Positions 6,704 to 14,599 of a stretch of DNA of 32,197 bases are shown here, piece by piece. This DNA is from SIG440 sp045579055 (GTDB lineage: Bacteria > Bacillota > Clostridia > Monoglobales > Monoglobaceae), in the NCBI GenBank assembly GCA_045579055.1, contig JAZNLK010000024.1, positions 1 to 32,197 of the forward strand, written 5' to 3'. How positions within the stretch are numbered: position 1 is the stretch's first letter; each line of letters opens with the position of its first letter. Made by a program: the position numbers and the translations under genes. The notes under the pieces are model-generated. The model was not told the DNA's origin, did no database searches, and saw nothing but the letters and a program-made list of their open reading frames with translations.

Positions 6704-8497
6704 TTATTTCTTGATGATTGCGCCAAACTTACAGCTTTCCATACAAACGCCGCACTTAACGCACTTATCAGAATCAATTGTGAAGGGTGACTTAATTTCG
6801 CCGCTGATTGCACCAACGGGACATTTCTTAGCACAAAGGCTACAACCCTTACACTTGTCTGCAACGATTTCATACTTAACCAGCTTCTTACATACGCCTG
6901 CAGGACAAACCTTGTCACGAACGTGTGCTTCATACTCGTCACGGAAATACTTGAGAGTACTGAGAACCGGGTTGGGAGCTGTCTGACCAAGACCGCAGAG
7001 TGCAGTCGACTTGATGCTGTAGCAGAGTTCTTCCATCTTGTCAAGGTCTTCCATTGTTCCGTTGCCTGATGTAATCTTTTCCAAAATTTCGTAAAGTCTC
7101 TTTGTACCAACACGGCAGGGAGTACACTTACCGCAGGATTCATCTACTGTGAATTCAAGGAAGAACTTTGCGATATCAACCATACAGTTGTCTTCGTCCA
7201 TAACGATAAGACCACCTGAACCCATCATTGAGCCGATTGCCATAAGTGAATCGTAATCAATGGGAGTATCAATAAGGTGCATAGGAATACATCCGCCTGA
7301 CGGACCACCTGTCTGAGCTGCCTTGAACTTCTTGCCGTTGGGAATACCGCCACCGATTTCTTCAACGATTTCACGGAGTGTTGTTCCCATGGGAACTTCA
7401 ACAAGACCTGTGTTCTTGATCTTACCACCAAGAGCGAATACCTTTGTACCCTTACTCTTTTCAGTACCAATGCTCTTGAACCAGTCAGCACCGTTGAGGA
7501 TAATCTGAGTGATGTTTGCATAGGTTTCAACGTTGTTAAGAAGTGTGGGCTTCTGCCAGAGACCTGCAACTGCAGGGAACGGAGGACGGGGACGGGGTTC
7601 GCCACGGTGACCTTCGATTGATGTGATGAGAGCTGTTTCTTCACCACATACGAAAGCACCAGCACCGAGACGGATTTCCAAATCAAAGTCAAAGCCTGAA
7701 TCGAAAATATTCTTGCCCAAAAGTCCGTATTCTCTAGCCTGAGCGATTGCAATGCCGAGACGCTTAACTGCAATGGGATATTCTGCACGAATGTAAATAT
7801 AACCCTGATTTGCGCCTACTGCATAACCTGCGATTGCCATCGCTTCAATAACAGCATGGGGATCGCCTTCCAAGATACTTCTGTCCATGAACGCACCGGG
7901 GTCACCCTCATCGGCGTTACATGCAACATACTTCTGATCATTCTGTGAGTTATAAGTGAACTGCCACTTCATACCTGTGGGGAAGCCACCGCCACCACGG
8001 CCACGAAGACCTGATTCCTTAATCACGTCAATAACTTCCTGGGGCTTCATTTCTGTAAGAACCTTACCCAGAGCCTGGTAACCGTCAATACCGATGTATT
8101 CTTCGATATCTTCGGGGTTAATAACACCACAGTTACGGAGAGCAATTCTCATCTGCTTCTTGTAGAAGTCAACTTCGTTAAGACTCTTGATGTTGTCATC
8201 TTCAACTGTTTCAGCATAAAGAAGTCTCTTTACAACTCTACCCTTAACGAGATGTTCTTCAACAATTTCCTTTACGTCCTCGGGAGTAACTCTGCTGTAG
8301 AAAGCACCCTCGGGATATACAATCATAATGGGACCCAAAGCACAAAGACCAAAACAACCGGTCTTTATAACTTTAAATTCTTTTTCCAAATCATGTGCTG
8401 CAAGCTGTGCTTCCATTTCCTTGATGATAGCATCACAGCCGGAAGATGTACAACCTGTACCGCCGCAGCAAAGAATATGACCTCTAACCATATCCAT
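6704..8497 (-). CDS. hndC: NuoF-like flavoprotein subunit of [FeFe] hydrogenase
   Basis: A 597-residue NAD(P)H- and FMN-binding subunit (HndC/HydB) that passes electrons between nicotinamide and the hydrogenase chain. Domains: an N-terminal thioredoxin-like 2Fe-2S domain (GTGC...TGCFGLC), a Complex I 51-kDa domain (GRGGGGFPTGMKW and NADEGDPGAFMDR, FMN/NADH site; CGEETALITSIEG), an SLBB region, a 4Fe-4S motif (ESCGKCTPCRVG) and a C-terminal pair of 4Fe-4S motifs (CKGCSLCAKKCP, CVKCGVCMESC). This layout matches confurcating hydrogenase beta subunits. It lies 21 bases before hndD. NADH versus NADPH preference cannot be told from these motifs. Confidence 0.95.
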   Translation of the reverse strand: MDMVRGHILCCGGTGCTSSGCDAIIKEMEAQLAAHDLEKEFKVIKTGCFGLCALGPIMIVYPEGAFYSRVTPEDVKEIVEEHLVKGRVVKRLLYAETVEDDNIKSLNEVDFYKKQMRIALRNCGVINPEDIEEYIGIDGYQALGKVLTEMKPQEVIDVIKESGLRGRGGGGFPTGMKWQFTYNSQNDQKYVACNADEGDPGAFMDRSILEGDPHAVIEAMAIAGYAVGANQGYIYIRAEYPIAVKRLGIAIAQAREYGLLGKNIFDSGFDFDLEIRLGAGAFVCGEETALITSIEGHRGEPRPRPPFPAVAGLWQKPTLLNNVETYANITQIILNGADWFKSIGTEKSKGTKVFALGGKIKNTGLVEVPMGTTLREIVEEIGGGIPNGKKFKAAQTGGPSGGCIPMHLIDTPIDYDSLMAIGSMMGSGGLIVMDEDNCMVDIAKFFLEFTVDESCGKCTPCRVGTKRLYEILEKITSGNGTMEDLDKMEELCYSIKSTALCGLGQTAPNPVLSTLKYFRDEYEAHVRDKVCPAGVCKKLVKYEIVADKCKGCSLCAKKCPVGAISGEIKSPFTIDSDKCVKCGVCMESCKFGAIIKK

Positions 8498-8542
8498 ATT
8501 TAAACACCAAACCTTTCTGTAAATTAAATCTGAGCTGTTTGA

Positions 8543-8908
8543 TTATTCAGCAGCACCGATTGTATACTTTGTAACAACTCGACCGTTAACTATATGTTCG
8601 CTCACGATTTCAGCAGCCTTCTTTTCGTCAACCTTAACGTAAGTAACCTTTTCTTCGCCGGGAACCATAACTTCTACGATTGGTTCAAGACGGCAAACGC
8701 CGATACAACCTGTCTGTGTAACTGCAACGTGTTCAAGGTTTCTCTTTGCAACCTCGTCCATAATTGCTGCCAAAACAGGTCTTGCACCTGCTGCGATACC
8801 GCAGGTAGCCATACCAACAACCACACGAACAGCATGATCGTCTTTTCTAAGTGTAACATTACCTTTAGCTCTGTTTCTTATTGCTTCAAGTTCTGCCAAG
8901 CTTTTCAT
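8543..8908 (-). CDS. hndB: HndB-type thioredoxin-like ferredoxin subunit
   Basis: A 121-residue thioredoxin-fold 2Fe-2S-type protein, the HndB class of hydrogenase subunit. Only three cysteines are present: C36 (VGMATCGIAAGAR) and the pair C68/C72 (TGCIGVC). The canonical fold has two cysteine pairs, so one ligand of the first pair is missing; I recall the same pattern in other HndB proteins, whose cluster content is uncertain. GGAGG with 8-base spacing sets the ATG. It lies between the ATPase and hndC, and probably forms part of the hydrogenase complex as an electron carrier or structural subunit. Confidence 0.88.
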   Translation of the reverse strand: MKSLAELEAIRNRAKGNVTLRKDDHAVRVVVGMATCGIAAGARPVLAAIMDEVAKRNLEHVAVTQTGCIGVCRLEPIVEVMVPGEEKVTYVKVDEKKAAEIVSEHIVNGRVVTKYTIGAAE

Positions 8909-8935
8909 TTTACATACCTCCGTTTAAAATTTACT

Positions 8936-9475
8936 CTAAATCAATTCTTGTTCGCCTTCCTTCAAAAATTCGGAAAGCCATAAATAAACCTCGGGAGTTG
9001 TGAACGGAACACCATCCAGCACATTTTTAAGTTCAGCAGTTTCGACTTCAAACTCTTTGTCATCGACCTTGTGCTGATAATAAAAATCAACGTCTTCATA
9101 TGACGTAAACAGACCAAGCATCGTGTCTGCCATATCTCCCAAAGGCTGACGGTCAATGTGACTGTAGCCAAACACCGCCGTAACACAAGTGCCCTTTCCC
9201 ACTTCTGACTGAATGTCAAAGCTTCCGTCTGTTGCTTCCGCCGCTGTTTTGAAAAGAGGAATCCCCAAACCAACCTTTCTGGTTGTACGCTTTGTGGTGA
9301 AAGGATCTATTACCTTTTCAAGAAATTCCTTTGACATACCGCAACCGTTGTCCGTGATTTTCACGGTCAGCTTATCCGCTGCAGTATTCTCGTCAACACA
9401 AACTTCAATTCTTGTTGCTCCTGCAACAACCGAATTCTGAACAATATCCAGAATATGAAGTGAAATTTCTCTCAT
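8936..9475 (-). CDS. Stand-alone GHKL (histidine-kinase-like) ATPase in hnd operon
   Basis: A 179-residue cytoplasmic protein that starts directly with a HATPase_c domain: N-box DIVQNSV with N14, G1 box DNGCGM (42-47), G2 box GLGIP (69-73), and a late GKGT motif. There is no dimerisation/phosphoacceptor domain and no membrane segment, so it is not an ordinary sensor kinase. The last 70 residues form an acidic C-terminal extension of unknown fold. It starts 3 bases after hndA with no clear ribosome binding site, which points to translational coupling. Its place inside a hydrogenase operon suggests regulation, or an ATP-dependent interaction with the complex. Its target is unknown. Confidence 0.85.
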   Translation of the reverse strand: MREISLHILDIVQNSVVAGATRIEVCVDENTAADKLTVKITDNGCGMSKEFLEKVIDPFTTKRTTRKVGLGIPLFKTAAEATDGSFDIQSEVGKGTCVTAVFGYSHIDRQPLGDMADTMLGLFTSYEDVDFYYQHKVDDKEFEVETAELKNVLDGVPFTTPEVYLWLSEFLKEGEQELI

Positions 9476-9478
9476 AAA

Positions 9479-9970
9479 TTAGTCTCTGTACTTTGCAATG
9501 ATGCCTTCAACGTCATCAACAACCAGTCTGCCGTAAACATCATCGTTTACTGTCAGAACGGGAGCCAGACCACAAGCACCGATACAACGTGTAGCTTCAA
9601 TTGAGAAAAGACCGTCGGGAGTGCATTCGCCAACTTCGATTCCCAGAATTTCCTTAATCTTGTCCAAGATATCACCTGAACCCTTAACGTAGCAAGCAGT
9701 ACCAAGACATACGCCAATGTGATACTTGCCCTTGGGGTTAAGTGAAAACTGTGTGTAAAATGTAACAATACCGTAAATTTCTGCCAGAGGCACATCGAGA
9801 CCTTCAGAAATCATTTCCTGAACCTCGATGGGAAGATAACCATAAATTTCCTGTGCCTTGTGCAGTACAGGAATTACCGCTCCGTCCTGGTCCTTGTGCT
9901 CTGCAATGACAGCCATGAGCTGTGCTTCCTGTTCCTTTGTGCCATTGAATGGAAGTGTCTTCTTTTCCAT
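9479..9970 (-). CDS. hndA: NuoE-like 2Fe-2S subunit of [FeFe] hydrogenase
   Basis: A 163-residue Complex I 24-kDa-like subunit (HndA/HydC). The thioredoxin-like 2Fe-2S site has both pairs: C-x4-C (CLGTAC) and C-x3-C (CIGAC). The N-terminal helical region (GAVIPVLHKAQEIYGYLP) is typical. It transfers electrons next to the NuoF-like HndC. Two overlapping Shine-Dalgarno sites (GGAGG, then AAAGGAG) precede the ATG. It is first in the hnd operon, behind the promoter at 10045-10073 and an untranslated leader of about 70 bases with a small hairpin. Confidence 0.94.
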   Translation of the reverse strand: MEKKTLPFNGTKEQEAQLMAVIAEHKDQDGAVIPVLHKAQEIYGYLPIEVQEMISEGLDVPLAEIYGIVTFYTQFSLNPKGKYHIGVCLGTACYVKGSGDILDKIKEILGIEVGECTPDGLFSIEATRCIGACGLAPVLTVNDDVYGRLVVDDVEGIIAKYRD

Positions 9971-10007
9971 TTCTCCTTTACCTCCTACCTTAATTTATGT
10001 CACAAAA

Positions 10008-10022
10008 GTCGGCTTTGCCGAC
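10008..10022 (-). promoter_or_regulatory. Leader hairpin of the hnd operon
   Basis: A 6-bp GC-rich stem with a 3-base loop (GTCGGC, AAA, GCCGAC on the minus strand) lies in the 5' leader about 40 bases upstream of the hndA start. It has no T-run, so it is not a terminator. It may stabilise the mRNA or bind a regulator. Confidence 0.4.
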
Positions 10023-10044
10023 CCATAACATGCTTTTTACACCC

Positions 10045-10073
10045 ATTGTACCACATTGTTAAAAATATGTCAA
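10045..10073 (-). promoter_or_regulatory. Sigma-A promoter of the hnd hydrogenase operon
   Basis: Minus-strand TTGACA (10068-10073), a 17-base spacer and TACAAT (10045-10050). A near-consensus promoter upstream of hndA, and the only gene-start promoter seen for the five-gene operon. Confidence 0.8.
10056..10073. promoter_or_regulatory. Rex-like operator overlapping the hnd promoter
   Basis: TTGTTAAAAATATGTCAA on the plus strand matches the clostridial Rex consensus TTGTTAA-N4-TTAACAA perfectly in the left half and at 11 of 14 specified positions overall. It covers the minus-35 box. Rex is a repressor released by high NADH/NAD+, and in other Clostridia controls hydrogenase and fermentation genes. 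Binding here is inferred. Confidence 0.5.
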
Positions 10074-10139
10074 TCAGGCGTACATTAAAATTATAACAAA
10101 ATTCTCACCAAAAATCTACAATTTGACAAAAATACTTTC

Positions 10140-10838
10140 TTAAAACTTGCACAAAAATTCAAATATTTTTTGTGCAAGTTTATAATCTTCATTTAAAAAC
10201 CGTTCTTTCTCGGAAATATGCTCCAAATAATGTGCGTCCGAATCGGTTATAATCCCATATTGCGGGTATTTTTCTTTATACTCTGCAAGACCCCTGGTGG
10301 TAATTTCAAGACCGTCAACATACAAATCCGGCGGTAAAAAGCCAAGGTTCGCTGTTACACTATAGCTTGACTTGTCGATATGTGCCGGGATGAACAGTCC
10401 GCCACGTTTTTTCGTGGCATCAGATGCCTCATATATGTCCAGATTCACAGCATTCACCAGAAGTTCTTCTTCCTCGCCCACAATCTCATCTTCCGCATTC
10501 ATTATAAGTTGCCTGCCGAAAATCTCCGGTTCATTCTTGATGCCGGTCATTTTGCTCCGAACAAACTCACCCATATCCTCCGCCGCATCTATATCCGGAA
10601 ACAAACACAATGTATGCACTTCTTCAGAGGTGGTGACCTCCATACCGGGTACAACTTTTATGACGCCTTTCCCGGCTTCCATCACCGCACGGGCATTTCT
10701 GCAGGAGTTGTGATCTGTTATTGCAATTATATCGAGTCCTTTTATGTATGCCATATTCACTATATTGTTTGGTGTCATATCCTCATCACCGCAGGGAGAA
10801 AGTGCAGAATGAATATGCAAGTCGTAATAAAGGTTCAT
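10140..10838 (-). CDS. PHP-domain phosphoesterase in the HydS operon
   Basis: A 232-residue PHP-superfamily protein. The metal-binding histidines and aspartates of the fold are visible: DLHIHS near the N-terminus, AITDHN around residue 40, PAHID in the middle and DSDAHY near residue 200. Family members are metal-dependent phosphoesterases acting on nucleotide or sugar phosphates, or phosphatases; the substrate here is unknown. Its ATG overlaps the stop of the preceding DRTGG gene (ATGA), indicating translational coupling. It is last in the HydS gene set. Its final 13 codons form most of a long inverted repeat (10143-10181). A role as output enzyme or signal phosphatase of the sensory module is inferred from position. 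Confidence 0.85.
   Translation of the reverse strand: MNLYYDLHIHSALSPCGDEDMTPNNIVNMAYIKGLDIIAITDHNSCRNARAVMEAGKGVIKVVPGMEVTTSEEVHTLCLFPDIDAAEDMGEFVRSKMTGIKNEPEIFGRQLIMNAEDEIVGEEEELLVNAVNLDIYEASDATKKRGGLFIPAHIDKSSYSVTANLGFLPPDLYVDGLEITTRGLAEYKEKYPQYGIITDSDAHYLEHISEKERFLNEDYKLAQKIFEFLCKF
10143..10181 (-). terminator. Hairpin overlapping the 3' end of the PHP gene
   Basis: A perfect 15-bp inverted repeat (10143-10157 with 10167-10181) with a 9-base loop. It lies inside the last codons and stop of the PHP gene, so the C-terminal residues are encoded by the hairpin. It is followed on the minus strand by a short T stretch, and probably separates the HydS operon from the hnd promoter. Confidence 0.65.
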
Positions 10839-11170
10839 ATTCCCATCTCCGAAAGCTTCACAGCAAGCTCATAAGCCGAACATTCACTGCCTAAGATTAT
10901 AATATCCTGTTCTTTTGCACGTTCAACGGTTTTTTCATCGGGAACACATCCGTCTGCAATAATTATGCATCCGGCATCTGCCAAAGACGCCACTGCAACA
11001 ATATTAACGTTTGTCTGAATTGTTATCCAGACGTAATCCATCTGAACCTTTGACATAGCCAGACTGAGTAAATCCCCGATATAGCAACCACTTGCTGTTT
11101 TGTCGGCAAGTTCTTCACCTGAATAATATGTAAGATTCAGCTTTTCAGCAACTGTTTTTACATCCATCAT
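10835..11170 (-). CDS. DRTGG-domain protein downstream of HydS
   Basis: A 111-residue cytoplasmic protein resembling the DRTGG fold found next to CBS domains and HPr kinase. It has an N-terminal KTVAEKLNL segment, central repeated hydrophobic strands (YIGDLLSLAMSKVQ, WITIQTNVNIVAVASLADA) and a C-terminal nucleotide-binding-like region (CIIIADG, DIIILGSE). No catalytic motif is visible. ATGATG overlaps the hydS stop codon with a GGAG site inside hydS, so translation is coupled. It is paralogous in type to the 117-residue protein two genes upstream. A ligand-binding or adaptor role is inferred. Confidence 0.78.
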   Translation of the reverse strand: MMDVKTVAEKLNLTYYSGEELADKTASGCYIGDLLSLAMSKVQMDYVWITIQTNVNIVAVASLADAGCIIIADGCVPDEKTVERAKEQDIIILGSECSAYELAVKLSEMGI

Positions 11171-12483
11171 TTATTCTCCTTTTTCTCATTCTGAGGCAGA
11201 TACATATTGAGATTTTCCAGTTCAATCATATCGTGTGCAAGAGCACTTACCTTTTCTCTGAGTTTGAATATACAATCCGTTTCTTTTGCATATCCGCGGA
11301 CTATATCCTCTGCCAGTGCACGACAGCTTGGCGAACCGCAGGACCCGCAGTCAATTTTTGGGAATCCTTCGTAAATTTGTTCAATCTCCATCATTTTCTG
11401 CATCGCAACATTGATATCTGAATCAAGGTTCATAATAGGTCTGTACACGATTGTTTCGTCCCAGAACATATTTATATCTTCATCAAAAGGAATCATCTCA
11501 TCATCAAGTTTTTTGCATATTCTCTGAAGTTTTGATTTTGCCAGAAAACTGTTTTCAGCCGTAAGAGGACCACCCACGCAACCACCGGGGCAAGCCAAAG
11601 CTTCAACATAATCAATATCATTGTGTTTGCCGTCTTCAATTTCTTCAAACAACTTTATAACATTATGTATCTCATCAACAGCAATAACCTTTTCCGCACC
11701 GGAGGTGTCTGCTTCACCGCCACTTGTCGCCCATATCACACCTGACTTTCCGGCATTACGCAATTCACGAATATTTTCGTCTGAAATTTTGTTTACGGTT
11801 TTTGACATCTTTATGCAAATATCCTTTATTGGAATGACCCCATCAACTTCAGATTTGTCAACAGTATAGTTTCCCTTCACAAAAGTTGCTTTTGCCGCAC
11901 AGGGACTAATGAAGAATATCCCTATTTTCTCCGGCTTCAGTCCGGTTTTCTTCACAGCTTCATTCCTAGCCTGAATTGCCGAAATCTCCATAGGAGATTT
12001 CAGCGGAACAACATTTGCAATAAGATTGGGAAATTTAATGGCAATAAGTCTCAAAACCGCAGGACAAGCCGACGAAATTGCAGGCTTCATCAATTCACCC
12101 GAAGCAAGTAATTCTTTTGTCTTCTGAGTTACAACCTGAGCTCCTCTTGCAACCTCAAAAACATCATCAAAACCCAAATCCAAAAGGGCACTGAGAATCA
12201 CATCAATGTTTTCTGTTTTCGAAAACTGACCATAAAAAGCAGGTGCAACCAAAGCCACCGTATGCTCAAACTGCCCCAACATATCCAGTGAATCCGCAAC
12301 CGCTTTTTTTGCACGATACGGACAAACTCTGATACATTCGCCACAGTCTATACACCGTTCTTTCAGTATTTTCGCTTTTCCCTTCTGCACTCGAATCGCC
12401 TGAGTAGGACAATGCTTCAAACAGTTTGTACAACCCTTGCAAAGATCCCTTTCCAGCGTCACGGAATGCCAATAGGTTTCCAT
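11167..12483 (-). CDS. HydS-like putative sensory [FeFe] hydrogenase, group D type
   Basis: A 438-residue [FeFe] hydrogenase homologue. Order: two 4Fe-4S motifs (C15-C25 and C44-C54), an H-cluster domain with L1 SSACPA (C140), L2 SPCAAK (C195) and L3 ACPGGC (C298, C302), then a further 4Fe-4S motif (C379, C382, C387, C404) and a short C-terminal helix. All four H-cluster cysteine ligands are present. The L1 proton-relay cysteine of catalytic enzymes is alanine (A139), and the L2 methionine is serine, as described for slow, putatively sensory HydS proteins. There is no PAS domain, so it fits group D rather than group C. The flanking DRTGG, RsbW-like and PHP genes support H2 or redox sensing. 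Sensory function is inferred. The ribosome binding site is weak. Confidence 0.88.
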   Translation of the reverse strand: METYWHSVTLERDLCKGCTNCLKHCPTQAIRVQKGKAKILKERCIDCGECIRVCPYRAKKAVADSLDMLGQFEHTVALVAPAFYGQFSKTENIDVILSALLDLGFDDVFEVARGAQVVTQKTKELLASGELMKPAISSACPAVLRLIAIKFPNLIANVVPLKSPMEISAIQARNEAVKKTGLKPEKIGIFFISPCAAKATFVKGNYTVDKSEVDGVIPIKDICIKMSKTVNKISDENIRELRNAGKSGVIWATSGGEADTSGAEKVIAVDEIHNVIKLFEEIEDGKHNDIDYVEALACPGGCVGGPLTAENSFLAKSKLQRICKKLDDEMIPFDEDINMFWDETIVYRPIMNLDSDINVAMQKMMEIEQIYEGFPKIDCGSCGSPSCRALAEDIVRGYAKETDCIFKLREKVSALAHDMIELENLNMYLPQNEKKENK

Positions 12484-12562
12484 AAAGCTTCACAACCTTT
12501 CCCCCACGTTTTATCGGTTCACAACGGCACAGTGGGTTATACCGTTGCATAATTTTTACTCA

Positions 12563-12985
12563 TTACGGAACAAATCCGAGAGTTACCGTTGTTCCTTTTC
12601 CTATTTCTGTTTCAATATTCATAGAATCCGAATATTTTTTCATATTCGGAAGTCCCATACCTGCTCCAAAGCCCAATTCCCGTACATTATGGTCTGCTGT
12701 GGAAAAGCCTTCCTGCATAGCACGGTCCAGATCGGGGATTCCGGGACCTACATCTGCCATAACAACCGTAATCTTATCGGTGGAAATTTCCACATCGATG
12801 GTACCGCCTTCGGCATGGATAACCATATTGATTTCGCCTTCATACATTGCAATTGCAACCTTACGCACAACCTCAGGATTAAAGCCCAACTGATTCAGCA
12901 TTTTTTTCACTTTGCTTGATGTCTCCCCTGCGCAGGTAAAATCATCACCACTCACCTCAAAGTGTAATTTCATAGCTTCAGCCAC
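12563..12985 (-). CDS. RsbW-like anti-sigma-type ATPase
   Basis: A 140-residue GHKL ATPase of the RsbW/SpoIIAB size class. Motifs: N-box region EGEINMVIHA, G1 DVGPGIPD, and G2 GFGAGMGLPN followed by GKGT. It lacks sensor and phosphoacceptor domains. Translation starts at GTG, 7 bases after GGAGG, 2 bases beyond the preceding stop. RsbW relatives phosphorylate STAS-domain antagonists and sequester sigma factors or enzymes, but no STAS or PP2C partner is in the window. Its place between a DRTGG gene and hydS suggests that it relays the hydrogenase signal. Confidence 0.87.
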   Translation of the reverse strand: MAEAMKLHFEVSGDDFTCAGETSSKVKKMLNQLGFNPEVVRKVAIAMYEGEINMVIHAEGGTIDVEISTDKITVVMADVGPGIPDLDRAMQEGFSTADHNVRELGFGAGMGLPNMKKYSDSMNIETEIGKGTTVTLGFVP

Positions 12986-12987
12986 AA

Positions 12988-13341
12988 CTACACCTCCTTT
13001 TCATCACCCGTAAGCCCTGCCGCATACAGTCTTCCGCAAGCAACATACATAGTGTGTGCAGTTGTAAGAATAACGATATTTTTTGCCTTTGCCAAAGCAA
13101 CAACATTCTCATCCGGTTGTTTGCCACGTACAAACACAATAGCTGATATGTCCATCATTTCGGCTGTTCTGACAACCTGAGGATTAACCAAGCCGGTGAG
13201 CAGCATCACTCTGTCATTTACAAAAGCAAGAACATCGCTCATCAAATCACTTCCGAAGGCAGAATCCACTTCTGACTCCAGCAGATCTTCACCTGCCGCC
13301 ACTTCGGCTTCCAATATTTCCTTGATTTTTGACAATTTCAT
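12988..13341 (-). CDS. DRTGG-domain protein upstream of HydS
   Basis: A 117-residue protein, first of the HydS gene set. After a KLSKIKEILEAEV N-terminus come an acidic segment, hydrophobic strands (MSDVLAFVNDRVMLLTGLVN) and a DISAIVFVRGKQPDENVV region resembling DRTGG-domain proteins. It is similar in plan to the 111-residue DRTGG protein downstream of hydS. GGAG with 7-base spacing sets the ATG. No own promoter was seen in the 46 bases to dinB, so it may be read from upstream. Function unknown; a small-molecule-binding or adaptor role is inferred. Confidence 0.75.
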   Translation of the reverse strand: MKLSKIKEILEAEVAAGEDLLESEVDSAFGSDLMSDVLAFVNDRVMLLTGLVNPQVVRTAEMMDISAIVFVRGKQPDENVVALAKAKNIVILTTAHTMYVACGRLYAAGLTGDEKEV

Positions 13342-13387
13342 AGTTTTCTCCGTTCTGTCGTTTTCCGACTTTTATTTCATTTGTTTT

Positions 13388-14599
13388 TTACTTTTTTGAA
13401 TTTTGTATCTTTTGATATATCTCAAGTTCTTTTCCGGTTTTCAGAAGTCCCTTCCCAAACTTTGTATTCAAATCAAAAACAGTATCATCCAAAGCCCTGA
13501 TTTTTTTCTTTGTTTTGTCCCCCTCGGTTTCAAGCTCATCAAACAGCGAAATCTGCTCCGGTTCATTTTCCGGAGTGTTCTGAAGGTTTCCAAGTGAAAC
13601 GCCAATCAACCTTATACTTTGTGCAATGCGTTCATTTTCCAGCAGTTCTTTTGCACGTGTGAAAATCTCTTTTGCAGAATTGATTGCATCACCGCTTTTT
13701 GCTCTTGTAATGCTCTTCATATTGCTGAATTTCACCTTCAGAGTTACTGTTCTTCCCCAAACCTCGCTTTTTTTTGCCCGAAAACTCACATCCCGTGACA
13801 AAAGCAACAGGGCATCCTCCAACTGCGTTATATCATCAACATCCTTTTGGAACGTGTGTTCACGACCAATAGACTTCGCCTCTGCATTGGCAACAACAGA
13901 GCGGTTATCCTCACCCGATGCAAGCCTCTTCATCTCCCTGCCAATAACACCAAAGGAATCAAGCATCTGATCCGTAGCATTCAGCAAATCCTCAACAGTT
14001 TGTATTCCCATATGTTGCAATTTTTCCTGGGTTTTTGCACCAATCCCGGAAATTACTCCGACGGGTCGTTTGCGTATTAATTCCACCAGTGCCTTTTTGT
14101 CGGGAATCACAAAAAAACCATCCGGTTTTTTTTCTTCGCTGGCAAGCTTTGCTGCCATCATACAATAGGATATTCCCACAGAACAAGTGACTCCAACAGT
14201 TTCATATATTTCTTTTTTCAAGGCTCTGCCAATATTTTCAGCACTTCCGAAAAGACGCATTGACCCTGTGACATCCATATAACCTTCATCCAAAGCCACA
14301 AACTCAATCAAATCGGTATATTTAAGCATTATATTATGGATTTGCCGTGAAGCTTCCGCATACTTCCGATGGTCTCCGTGCATAAAAATCCCCTGTGGGC
14401 AACGTCTGTACGCTTCCTTTATATTCATTGCTGAATGAATTCCATATTTTCGTGCTTCATAACTGCAAGTGGACACAACACCCCTTTCTTCAGGCAAAGC
14501 ACCGATAATAAGTGGTTTTCCTTTCAGCTCAGGATTATCACGCACTTCAACAGCAGCAAAAAAGGCATCCATATCAATATGAATTATGGTTTTTTTCAC
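13388..14599 (-). CDS. dinB: DNA polymerase IV (Y family)
   Basis: A 403-residue translesion polymerase. Palm motifs: HIDMDAFFAAVE with D9 and the catalytic pair D104-E105 in ALDEGYMDVTGS, where the more usual residue before DE is part of SIDE or SVDE. Then GISYCMMAAKLAS, the thumb helix-hairpin-helix (GIGAKTQEKLQHMGI, about 195) and the little-finger domain. A beta-clamp-binding pentapeptide, QISLF, lies internally near residue 365, followed by about 40 extra residues. Its ATG overlaps the stop of the lipoprotein gene (ATGA). No LexA-like box was found near it. Polymerase activity is well supported. Confidence 0.95.
   Translation of the reverse strand: MKKTIIHIDMDAFFAAVEVRDNPELKGKPLIIGALPEERGVVSTCSYEARKYGIHSAMNIKEAYRRCPQGIFMHGDHRKYAEASRQIHNIMLKYTDLIEFVALDEGYMDVTGSMRLFGSAENIGRALKKEIYETVGVTCSVGISYCMMAAKLASEEKKPDGFFVIPDKKALVELIRKRPVGVISGIGAKTQEKLQHMGIQTVEDLLNATDQMLDSFGVIGREMKRLASGEDNRSVVANAEAKSIGREHTFQKDVDDITQLEDALLLLSRDVSFRAKKSEVWGRTVTLKVKFSNMKSITRAKSGDAINSAKEIFTRAKELLENERIAQSIRLIGVSLGNLQNTPENEPEQISLFDELETEGDKTKKKIRALDDTVFDLNTKFGKGLLKTGKELEIYQKIQNSKK

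Noticed and set aside
12266..12550. A minus-strand open frame overlapping the start of hydS
   Set aside because: It overlaps the ferredoxin domain of HydS in another frame and has no ribosome site or family likeness.
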